From assembly GCA_041946865.1 (NCBI GenBank), contig JBHGBF010000233.1, positions 1 to 8,843 of the forward strand: a DNA stretch of 8,843 nt, read 5' to 3'. This DNA is from RPQK01 sp041946865. GTDB lineage: Bacteria; Acidobacteriota; UBA6911; RPQK01. The position numbers and the translations under genes are program-made. Shown in pieces: positions 1 to 6,709 of the stretch (position 1 is its first letter; each line of letters starts with the position of its first letter). The notes under the pieces were generated by a model. The model was not told the DNA's origin and did not search any database. It saw nothing but the letters and a program-made list of their open reading frames with translations.

Positions 1-1
1 C

Positions 2-579
2 GATAGGTGTTTTCCGGAGCAGTGCGCCATCGCCTTCGAGGCTTGGTAAAGCACCGGCCGCGCCGAGTGCGAGGTACTCATCCGGCTTCTCGTTCAAGTT
101 GAAACTCTCAAGCTGCTTCACGCTCAACATCCCTACGTAGGCGGCTTCAACCAGAATTTCGCGGGGAAGCAGCCTCTGAAAGCTCAACTGCCACTGCTGG
201 TTGTAGGGATTCACGCGGTTCTGGTCCATCATTGTCAGAGAATCACCGTAGAGCGCTGCCAGGCCCAGGGAACTGCCGAGCGGCTGGCGGATGCCTTCGG
301 GAAACGGATCAGCCAGCGTCGTGATCGGAGTAGCGCCGTTGTCGATTGAACCTGTGTAAGGGGTGGTTGCATTGAACGTCCCGACCTCGCCGATGTAATC
401 CGTCTGGTAGGCCTGCGACGCGTAGAACAGGCCATAACCTCCCCGTACAACCGTCTTCTCATTCAACCTGTACGCAAATCCGAAACGAGGCCCAAAGTTG
501 TTCGTGTCAGTGACGCCTTCGCGTCGCGGATTCCCGTCAACCCCCGCAAACAACAGTCCTCCACGCAGGTCCAACCCCG
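2..579 (-). pseudogene. TonB-dependent receptor (Oar-like) barrel fragment, 5' end missing, runs off the window
   Basis: The minus frame is open without a stop from about 579 down to base 2, some 192 codons, and continues beyond the window. It reads as outer-membrane beta-barrel sequence: alternating aromatic strands such as NNFGPRFGFAYRLNEKTVV, then RGGYGLFYASQAY, then VNPYNQQWQLSFQRLLPRE followed by ILVEAAYVG. The NPYNQQW...R.L....L.E..YVG pattern is typical of the Oar-like TonB-dependent receptors expanded in Acidobacteriota, which import or bind glycans at the outer membrane. No start codon, signal peptide, carboxypeptidase-like domain or plug is present, because the frame begins abruptly where a sulfatase frame ends. 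It would be the last gene of the minus-strand series. Family call is confident; substrate is unknown, though the neighbours suggest pectin or arabinan oligomers. The missing front end may be a deletion or an assembly fault. Confidence 0.8.
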
Positions 580-905
580 GGGAGGCCCCCAGTGGAGATT
601 CAGAAGAAACGGGGCCTTCCGGTGGTCTTCTATGTACTGGATAGCAAGATCGGTCTCGTGATCGGGTTGGTACCCGGTAATTTCTATCCGTTGAGGAGTA
701 TCGCGATAGTAGAACGCTTTTGTGTAGTTGTGACAGATATTGGCGGCCGCCCAGTAATCGAAACCCTGGCGTCGTGGACCGGGCGGGGTAAATCCTTGAC
801 GGTCCGGGCCATCCAGGTGCCATTTTCCGACGCAGCCGGTCGCGTATCCGTTGTCTTTCAGCACTTCGGCGCTGCTTGTTTCACCGATCGGCAACTGCCG
901 ACCAG
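578..905 (-). pseudogene. Sulfatase fragment (S1 type) lacking active-site and C-terminal regions
   Basis: About 110 codons match the middle of a type I sulfatase. Visible parts are a leading SAEVLKDNGYATG helix, the conserved GKWHL motif (GKWH codons at 817-828) whose Lys and His belong to the sulfatase active site, then GFDYWAAANICHNY, and a DLAIQYIEDHRKAPFLL segment ending at LHWGPP. The usual continuation of that motif (PHDP-like) is absent: the frame runs into sequence that belongs, in another frame, to the receptor barrel, and stops at 463. The N-terminal part with the metal-binding aspartates and the CxPSR formylglycine site is also missing, so this piece cannot be an active sulfatase. 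Upstream it is continuous and in frame with the beta-propeller gene, giving an apparent propeller-sulfatase fusion. The exact left and right edges are uncertain by 10-20 bases. Confidence 0.75.
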
Positions 906-1764
906 GCGCGCTCCCAGTCGTATCGATTGGCTTGCCGAGGTTGATGACGCTTTCGGTTTTCGGGTCAAACCTGAAGAGACTACTCCTGCTCTCATGAGGG
1001 TCTTTGCAATGGAGATGCGGGTCTGTTCGACCGCAGTCGGATCGAAGGGGATTTGCACCGACAGGTCGAGAAGCTTGTCGTTATCTACGTCGTACTTGAA
1101 GATACGATTTGGACAATACGTTCCATAGACATTTCCCTCATCGTCAATCACGATTGTTCGCGCCGCCGAGGGTGCGTGGCGATTGACTCGCCCCTTGTCG
1201 AGCATCGTTTTACCTGCAATATCGAAGATGAGGAAATGACCCTGTTCGGATGTGCCGTACAACCTCATTCGAACCGGATCGATCGTCAAGCCGTAAACGC
1301 CGCTTTGGGGCGCGATCAATCCCAGATCGGCTGCCGGTTCGAGGGTCGTATCGACACCAGTGCCCACCCTTCCAGGAGCGGGGATCGACTGCCGCCGGGC
1401 CCGCCCCCATGTTGCCCGTGGCAAAGTAGATTCTTCCCTCGCGGTCCTCGCAAAACCTGGTGTGGATCTTCGCATGCGTGCGAACACCCTTCCCCTTCTC
1501 CCCCAGGAACTCTGACATGTCGGCCCTATGGCAAATCTGGTCGGTTTGAGGGTCATAGATATAGAATTGCGCGCTTCCTCCACCTTCCGTGTTCAAGCCG
1601 ATGTAGACTTTGCCGTCGCGGGCGGCGTACAGGCCGGCCCAGAACCCATCCTCTTTCAGGTTGCCCGGAAAGGACCTGGATTTCAAAACGACTCGGTTCT
1701 CACTGAAAGCATTGATGCTCAACGTGAGACCGATGAGCGCGTACAAGATTGCCTGTTTTTTCAT
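906..1764 (-). pseudogene. Secreted beta-propeller protein, two compensating frameshifts, 3' end replaced by a sulfatase fragment
   Basis: The start is the ATG at 1764, with an AGAGGA Shine-Dalgarno at 1770-1775 spaced 5 nt. The N-terminus MKKQAILYALIGLTLSINA is a signal peptide, so the product should be exported. The body shows repeated propeller-blade strands: GKVYIGLNT, QFYIYDPQTDQ, GRIYFATGN, RLYGTSEQGHFLIFD, GNVYGTY, RIFKYDVDNDKLLDL and LFRFDPKTESV, about 280 residues in all. The reading frame must change near 1333 (one extra base) and return near 1003, at an AAA run that looks one base short. Between those points only the shifted frame gives propeller sequence. After LGKPID the frame passes into sulfatase sequence near 920-895. 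I recognise the fold type (SMP-30/Vgb/YVTN-like) but not a specific enzyme. It lies 47 nt downstream of the arabinofuranosidase stop and is probably in the same operon. Confidence 0.65.
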
Positions 1765-1811
1765 GCTATTCCTCTCACGCTACTGTCCTGACCAGGTCAC
1801 CGCCGGCTTGG

Positions 1812-3028
1812 TTATCGCCCTACCGCCTGGCGGAACTCCAGAACGGTGACCGAATGGGGCTTGAACGTGTACTTGAACGGCGCCGTTACGCCACTCAGCG
1901 TGCCCTCGTTGACGGATAACCGGTTCGGGTTTTCGAAGGTATTCTCCGCCATGTCATCGTCGTCATAAATCTCATACCTGCCGACTGCCGGCGCGAACTC
2001 CCAGGCGTCGAACGAAATGGCCGCTTCTACGGCCTTGTCCCGATGCAGGTTAATAACGGCGAGGTAGACTGTCTTCCCGTCCTCGCTGGCCGTGGTCGAT
2101 ACATCCAGGAACTTGATCCGTCCCACTGCCTGCGGCCTGCCCTCTTCGTATTCGGGGGCTGCGAAGGACTCACACTTGACTTCATTGTCCAGGAGGACGG
2201 GACCCTGATGATTCAAATACAGCTTGAAGGCAAGGTACTGAGGATTGACGAACATGCCGGCCGGGTTAACCCTGATCATTGAGAGGGCATTCACAATCTT
2301 CGAGAAGTTGGCGAGCGTAACGGCCTGGTGCTGCCTTCGAAAGGCATGAAACACTCCCGCCGTATAAAGCGCGTCCCTCAACTGGAAATCGACCAACTCG
2401 TAAGGCGCCTGGTAAGCCCAGCAGTTCCACTCGTCAAAGGCGACCTTTATGTCGGGCCGTTTCGGGAGAATTCTCCTGATCTCCTTGTCAGTCTCGACGA
2501 TCTGCTCTTCAATCCCGTAGGGTGACGAGACGATGTAGTAGTAGAACTCCTCCGCGAATTTCGGGTCTTTCAAATCCTCCTTCTTCATGTGACGACGGTA
2601 TTTCTTCGCGTAGGAGTGGAGCGATATATAGTCGAGGTGATCCCCGGCGATTTTAAGGAGCGCCTCGTTCCACCGAGGATAGACCCAGTATCTGGCGCCG
2701 CTCGCGACAATCTTCATGTTGCTGTCGACCGCCCGCATTGCCTTGGCAATGGCCACGTGACGTTTAGCATAGGTCTCTTCATCGACGTGCCCCGTCTGCC
2801 AATTACCAAACATCTCGTTGCCGATTCCCCAGAGCCGAACCTTGTAGGGTTCCGGGTGGCCGTTCCTGCCCCGCTCTTTTCCGAACTCCGTCCCGGGTCC
2901 ACCGTTGCAGTATTCGACCTCGGCGGCCGCTTCCTCAGGCGTTCCGTCACCGGCATTCACCGCCACGTAGGGTTTCGTATTTATCAAGCGACAGAGCTCG
3001 ATGAACTCGTCGATTCCGACATCGGTTT
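1812..3028 (-). pseudogene. GH51 alpha-L-arabinofuranosidase, N-terminus missing
   Basis: About 405 codons match the catalytic barrel and C-terminal beta domain of family 51 arabinofuranosidases, which release terminal alpha-L-arabinose from arabinan and arabinoxylan. The fragment opens with VGIDEFIELCRLINTKPY and has the acid/base motif WGIGNEMFGNW (Glu codon 2814-2816) and the nucleophile motif AFDEWN (Glu codon 2430-2432), both intact. It ends in a normal C-terminal domain with a TAA at 1812-1814. What is missing is the first roughly 130-170 residues, including the start, signal peptide and first barrel strands. The open frame extends to 3305, but that stretch is the antisense-side shift of the sulfatase before it and has no GH51 character. 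Family members are usually 500-650 residues. Without its N-terminal strands the protein is unlikely to fold, even though both catalytic glutamates remain. Confidence 0.85.
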
Positions 3029-3525
3029 TGAAACATTTGTTTCTCGGCGTCCCACCCTTTGGCGTAGTGGGGGGCGTTGAACGGCAGATACAGAAAAAAA
3101 GGTTGCGTGCGGTGTTCCCGCAGCCAGGCAATTGCCTCATCCGCCAGGACATCCGTGGCGTATCCGCGGCAATTAAACCTCCTTTCATTCCTGTACCAGT
3201 CGGGCACATTGCCGTAGGTAAAGTTCCAGTAGTCGATACAGCCGCCGGTAAATCCGACGAAACTGTCAAAGCCATGACGGAGCGGGGAAAATCGCGGATC
3301 CCCATGGCCCAAATGCCATTTCCCGATCAATCCAGTGGAATACCCCACGCTTTTGAGCATTGAAGCAAGGGTGACCTCGTGATCGTGTATTCCCCGTGAC
3401 TTGTCGTTGTCCTGCCCGAACATCAGTGCGCCAAGGAGACTGTCCTGGGAGCGATTCGGAACCATGCCGGTTAGGAGGCCGAAACGCGACGGGGTGCAGA
3501 CCGGGGCAGCGGTGTAGAACTGCGG
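3029..3525 (-). pseudogene. Sulfatase fragment with intact CxPSR site, both ends missing
   Basis: About 165 codons read as the first third to half of a type I sulfatase, starting around QFYTAAPV. The formylglycine-forming motif CTPSR is encoded at 3484-3498 and is followed by FGLLTG. GKWHLGHG follows, with its GKWH codons at 3313-3324, then GFDSFVGFTGGCIDYWN, and a PFFLYLPFNAPHYAKGWD segment near the end. The roughly 60 N-terminal residues that carry the signal peptide and the DD metal ligands are absent, as is everything after about residue 230 of a normal protein. Upstream the frame meets a TGA within about 40 nt (3574-3576) and abuts the truncated transporter; downstream it passes out of frame into the arabinofuranosidase near 3030. 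The Cys in CxPSR suggests a formylglycine-dependent enzyme before truncation. The substrate cannot be told. It differs clearly in sequence from the other sulfatase piece, so the two are not duplicates. Confidence 0.8.
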
Positions 3526-3550
3526 CGTCCTGCTGTGTCTTTGGAAAGAG

Positions 3551-4033
3551 TCATCGATCGAACCTCTGTAAATTCATCGCTGGTTGAATGACTTGCTTCG
3601 GAAACCATTCAGCCGCCGCCTTCGTCGCGCCAGGCCAGTTGGCCGATTCCCCAAGGCCAAGCAGGAAGCGAAACCCGATGAAACTACGGAGGCCCGAGGC
3701 CAGGGAGGTCAGCATCGCGACAACTGAATACCAGATAACGGTTACGGTCAGACCGGTTCGCGTTCCGATCCTGTCGATCAGCCTCCCTGCGCCGGTCTGC
3801 CCGAAGGCGTAGGCCACGCGAAAGCCAATGACAACCAAGGCAAAGTCCTCGTTGGTCCAGTGGTAGTCGCGCTTCAGGTAGGGCGCCAGGACAGACAAGG
3901 TTTGGCGGTCGATATAGTTGATGACGGTGGAGGCAAATAGAAGTCCCCCGATCCACCAGCGGAGGGCGGGGAGAGTTTTCGTGCGCTCAGCCACGGGGCG
4001 GATTGTCTCCAAGGGGGCTTCGGTTGCTTTCAC
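3551..4033 (-). pseudogene. MFS hexuronate transporter (ExuT-like), truncated after about four helices
   Basis: The frame starts at a GTG (4031-4033); an in-frame TGA lies 12 nt upstream, so no longer start is possible, and I see no clear Shine-Dalgarno. Residues 25-45 form the first helix and contain NYIDRQTLSVLAP, a signature of the hexuronate/anion-cation symporter branch of MFS. Helices follow near 63-82, 94-112 and 114-130. The GRLIDRIGTRTG loop at 83-94 is MFS motif A, and GLGESANWPGATKAAAEWFPK ends the recognisable part. After about residue 147 (near 3593) the sequence loses MFS character and stops at 3551. A normal member has 12 helices and 400-450 residues, so two thirds are missing. 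Uptake of galacturonate-type products would fit the lyases encoded divergently. Family call strong; substrate is inferred from context. Confidence 0.8.
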
Positions 4034-4144
4034 GGTTGGAAGATATCAGGCGGGAACAGAGAAAAGGTGTTTCATTGGGTAGTTTAACGGTTACGCTAAC
4101 CGTTGTTTGTCTCCGTTCCCGTGAAGGCGATCTATCATTCCTGC
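4034..4144. promoter_or_regulatory. Divergent intergenic region with a perfect palindrome (candidate operator)
   Basis: This gap separates the transporter (minus) from the pectate lyase (plus) and must hold the promoters for both directions. At 4086-4104 is a perfect inverted repeat, AACGGTTA, spacer CGC, TAACCGTT, which is not part of any coding sequence. An 8+3+8 AT-flanked palindrome here is what a dimeric repressor or activator site looks like. On the minus strand TAAACT (4081-4086) could serve as a -10 for the transporter, but no convincing -35 goes with it, and I could not place a good promoter for the lyase. The palindrome is seen directly; operator function and the identity of any regulator are inference. 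Confidence 0.5.
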
Positions 4145-5503
4145 ATGAAAAAAGCTGCGATCCTGTCCGTTTGTCTCTACCTGTTGACCTGCAGCCTTCC
4201 GGCCGGATCGGCTCCAAATGAACCCATCGCCGCCTTTCCAGGGGCCGAGGGATTCGGTGCAAAGACGCCGGGCGGGCGAGGTGGCAAAATACTGCTTGTT
4301 ACGAACCTGGACGACTCGGGTCCGGGAAGCCTTCGCGCAGCCTGCGAAACCTCCGGTCCCCGGATTGTTGTCTTTCGCGTCGGCGGCCTGATTACTCTCA
4401 GATCCCCTCTCATTATTTCGGAACCGTACATAACCATCGCGGGGCAAACCGCTCCAGGGGACGGGATCTGTCTGCGAAATGATAATTTCCGTATCGTTAC
4501 GCATGACGTGATCGTCCGTTTTCTGAGGTGCCGTCTTGGTGACTTGACCCGCCTGGAAACCGACACGATAAGCATCAGCCACGGCAGCCGAAACGTCATT
4601 CTTGATCACTGCTCGGCGAGTTGGTCTATCGACGAAACCCTTTCACCCAGCGGAGATGTCGACAACATCACGGTCCAGTGGTGTCTCATCGCGGAGAGCC
4701 TTTCAAAGAGCTATCACCATAAAGGCGCGCACGGTTACGGCTCACTCCTGAGGTCGACCGGGAGAGTTTCACTCCATCACAATCTGTGGGCGCATCACAC
4801 GGCTCGGAACCCTCGGCTCGGGGACAACTTTTTCAAGCCACCCTTTCCAACTTTCGATGTCCGGAACAATGTGATGTACAACTACGGACAGATCTGCACC
4901 GGACTCACCGACGGAACGATCAAAGTCAATTATGTGGCCAACTACATCAAGCCCGGCCCGAGCAGCAGACGCGAGGCAGCGCCAATTACACTCAGCAAGG
5001 ACGCCAACGAGGCGACGCAGTATTATCTGGAAGCGAACTTCGTCGAGGGCCGGCCCGAATTCGGCGCTGATCCGTCCAAGTTCTTCAGTCTGCTGGAGCG
5101 CGACGGCAAGAAAGCGGTGACTATCGTATCCGCGCCATTTCCTGTAGAGCCGGTTAAAACGACACGCGCTGCCGAGGCCTATAAAGCGATTCTGGAAAGT
5201 GTGGGCGCCGTCGTTCCGGTGCGGGACGCGGTGGACCAGAGAATTATCCAGGATGTGAAGAACGGAACCGGCAGACTGATCAACTCGCAACATGAGGTCG
5301 GCGATTGGCCGGATTACAGAGGGGGACAAGCCCCGGAGGACACTGACGGCGACGGGATGCCGGACGACTGGGAGAAGGCAAGAAAACTGAACCCGAAGGA
5401 CCCGTCTGACGGCCCCATTCTGGCCGAGAAGAGCGCCGGCTACACAAATGTCGAGGTCTATCTGAATGAGTTGGCTTCAAAGGCTGACAGGAGGCAGCGA
5501 TGA
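4145..5503 (+). CDS. Secreted pectate lyase, polysaccharide lyase family 1
   Basis: This 452-residue protein should cleave polygalacturonate by beta-elimination outside the cytoplasm. Residues 1 to about 24 are a signal peptide ending near AGSA. The mature part opens with AAFPGAEGFGAKTPGGRGG, a hallmark of family 1 lyases, and continues with GSLRAA, the helix core motifs TISISHG and VILDHCSASWSIDETLS (about 141-168), and NLWAHHTARNPR (213-224), which holds the conserved arginines. A C-terminal calcium-binding type repeat DTDGDGMPDDWE (399-410) is followed by GYTNVEVYLNELA, a common tail in this subgroup. ATG at 4145 is chosen because it gives the clean signal peptide; GTG at 4121 is possible and adds eight residues. 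Neither has a strong Shine-Dalgarno. The stop overlaps the next start (ATGA), so the two lyases are co-transcribed and probably translationally coupled. Confidence 0.92.
   Translation: MKKAAILSVCLYLLTCSLPAGSAPNEPIAAFPGAEGFGAKTPGGRGGKILLVTNLDDSGPGSLRAACETSGPRIVVFRVGGLITLRSPLIISEPYITIAGQTAPGDGICLRNDNFRIVTHDVIVRFLRCRLGDLTRLETDTISISHGSRNVILDHCSASWSIDETLSPSGDVDNITVQWCLIAESLSKSYHHKGAHGYGSLLRSTGRVSLHHNLWAHHTARNPRLGDNFFKPPFPTFDVRNNVMYNYGQICTGLTDGTIKVNYVANYIKPGPSSRREAAPITLSKDANEATQYYLEANFVEGRPEFGADPSKFFSLLERDGKKAVTIVSAPFPVEPVKTTRAAEAYKAILESVGAVVPVRDAVDQRIIQDVKNGTGRLINSQHEVGDWPDYRGGQAPEDTDGDGMPDDWEKARKLNPKDPSDGPILAEKSAGYTNVEVYLNELASKADRRQR
5489..5494 (+). promoter_or_regulatory. Strong Shine-Dalgarno for the oligogalacturonate lyase
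   Basis: AGGAGG lies inside the last codons of the pectate lyase, 5 nt before the ATG at 5500. It fixes this start and supports independent as well as coupled translation of the second lyase. Confidence 0.8.
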
Positions 5504-6702
5504 AGGATGGCTTTCCGGTCACACGACGAGACTTCGTGAAGAAGACGGCGCTGGCTTCCGCGACCGTTTCGGCGGCGCCAACTGTCTTGAGCGGAGCGAA
5601 GGCGGCGGGTCGTAAGGGCAAGATCTACCCCGATCAGCGGCGCCACTACCGGGACTCGAAGACGGGCCGAACTGTCTGGCAGATGACCGATACGCCCGGG
5701 CGGGTGACTCACGCTCAGTACTTCACCCAACCTGCCGCCACGCCAGACGGACGGTGGTTGGTTTACGGCTCCGACCGCGGCAGTGCGCCTGAGCAGTTGA
5801 ACCTGTTCAAAATGGACCTTCAAACCGGCGAGAGCATGCAGTTGACCGAGTCGGACCGCAACCTGACTCCTCGCTGGTCGCACATTTCTCCCGACGGCAA
5901 GGAGGTCTATTTCATCGAGAACGGGAATCACGTCCGCACAGTAAATCTGGACACGCTTGAAGAACGAAGCATTTGCCGACTGGAAGGGTGTTTTCGCCCA
6001 CACCAACTCAATGTAAGCTCGGACAATCGCTTTCTTATCGACGGGGTTTTCCTCGAGGACAAGCCGGAGGAGGACTTCCTCGTTGGACAGGGGTTCCTGA
6101 TCCGAAGCGCCCTCGTCGTGATTAACATCAAGACCGGGGAGATAAACCGGTTACTTGACGGGAACACCCCACGAACCCACGCGCAGTTTTGTCCGTCCGA
6201 CCCCAACCTGATCCTCTACTGCTATGGCGGCCCCTGGTGGCGGGTGCAGAGAATGTGGTTGATCCGCGCCGATGGGACCGGCAACCGGCCCATATTCGTT
6301 CAAACGAACTTCGAGGGAGTTGGGCACGATTTCTGGAGCGAAGACGGCAAGACGCTCTGCGCAACCTGCAGCGGGGGACGGCAACCTCAAGGTCTCTGGG
6401 CAGTTCGCGCTGACGGGCAAGAAGAAAGGTGCGCGCTCGCCGGGCCTTGTACCGGCCACGGAACCGTAAACGCGGCGGAGGATCGGTTCGTGATCGATGA
6501 AATTTACAACGACTGTACGACCGGGCTGTGGTACTCCCGAAAAGGATCAGTCCAGGCTGAGCTGCTGTGTCAGACCGGAGTGAACTGGGCCGGGGAACGA
6601 CAGGAATATCACCCTCACCCGAAGTTCCTGCCCGACGGGAGGAGAGTTTCCTTTACGAGTGCGATGTCAGGAAGCGGAGAAGTCTACATCGTGGAATTGT
6701 GA
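5500..6702 (+). CDS. ogl: Oligogalacturonate lyase (PL22) with Tat signal
   Basis: This 400-residue enzyme should split short oligogalacturonides into unsaturated monouronate. The family fold is a seven-bladed propeller, and repeated blade motifs are visible (TPDGRWLVYGSDR, SPDGKEVYFIEN, LPDGRRVSFTSAM). Characterised PL22 enzymes bind manganese through one His and a Gln-x2-His-x-His cluster. Here Q368, H371 and H373 in RQEYHPHPKF match exactly, and H320 in GHGTVNA is the likely fourth ligand. H227 in THAQF lies near the substrate site of the family. The N-terminus carries TRRDFVKK (8-15) followed by a hydrophobic Ala-rich stretch, a clear twin-arginine signal, so the enzyme is predicted to act in the periplasm. 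It overlaps the pectate lyase by ATGA and ends 7 bp before the stop of the convergent regulator. The symbol reflects the family; exact substrate length is not shown. Confidence 0.88.
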   Translation: MKDGFPVTRRDFVKKTALASATVSAAPTVLSGAKAAGRKGKIYPDQRRHYRDSKTGRTVWQMTDTPGRVTHAQYFTQPAATPDGRWLVYGSDRGSAPEQLNLFKMDLQTGESMQLTESDRNLTPRWSHISPDGKEVYFIENGNHVRTVNLDTLEERSICRLEGCFRPHQLNVSSDNRFLIDGVFLEDKPEEDFLVGQGFLIRSALVVINIKTGEINRLLDGNTPRTHAQFCPSDPNLILYCYGGPWWRVQRMWLIRADGTGNRPIFVQTNFEGVGHDFWSEDGKTLCATCSGGRQPQGLWAVRADGQEERCALAGPCTGHGTVNAAEDRFVIDEIYNDCTTGLWYSRKGSVQAELLCQTGVNWAGERQEYHPHPKFLPDGRRVSFTSAMSGSGEVYIVEL

Positions 6703-6709
6703 CGATCGA

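Noticed and set aside
1003..1336. Programmed ribosomal frameshifting in the propeller gene
   Set aside because: No slippery heptamer with a downstream structure is visible, and two opposite shifts in one gene would be exceptional; mutation or read error is simpler.
592..1706. Plus-strand open frames opposite the propeller and sulfatase fragments
   Set aside because: Low-complexity Arg/Ser-rich translations without domain character; the minus strand explains the region.
3029..3305. N-terminal extension of the arabinofuranosidase open frame
   Set aside because: It translates to Cys/Thr/Arg-rich nonsense, while another minus frame over the same bases is clear sulfatase sequence.
574..3595. Cloning chimera at restriction sites
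   Set aside because: A SmaI-type site falls at one junction and GATC near two others, but no single site is shared by all four.
4103..4144. Upstream TTG start for the pectate lyase
   Set aside because: It would begin inside the palindrome and put a charged, poorly hydrophobic stretch before the signal peptide; the ATG at 4145 gives a normal one.
4769..5329. A 186-codon minus-strand open frame inside the pectate lyase
   Set aside because: Shadow of the lyase; the plus strand carries the family motifs through the same region.
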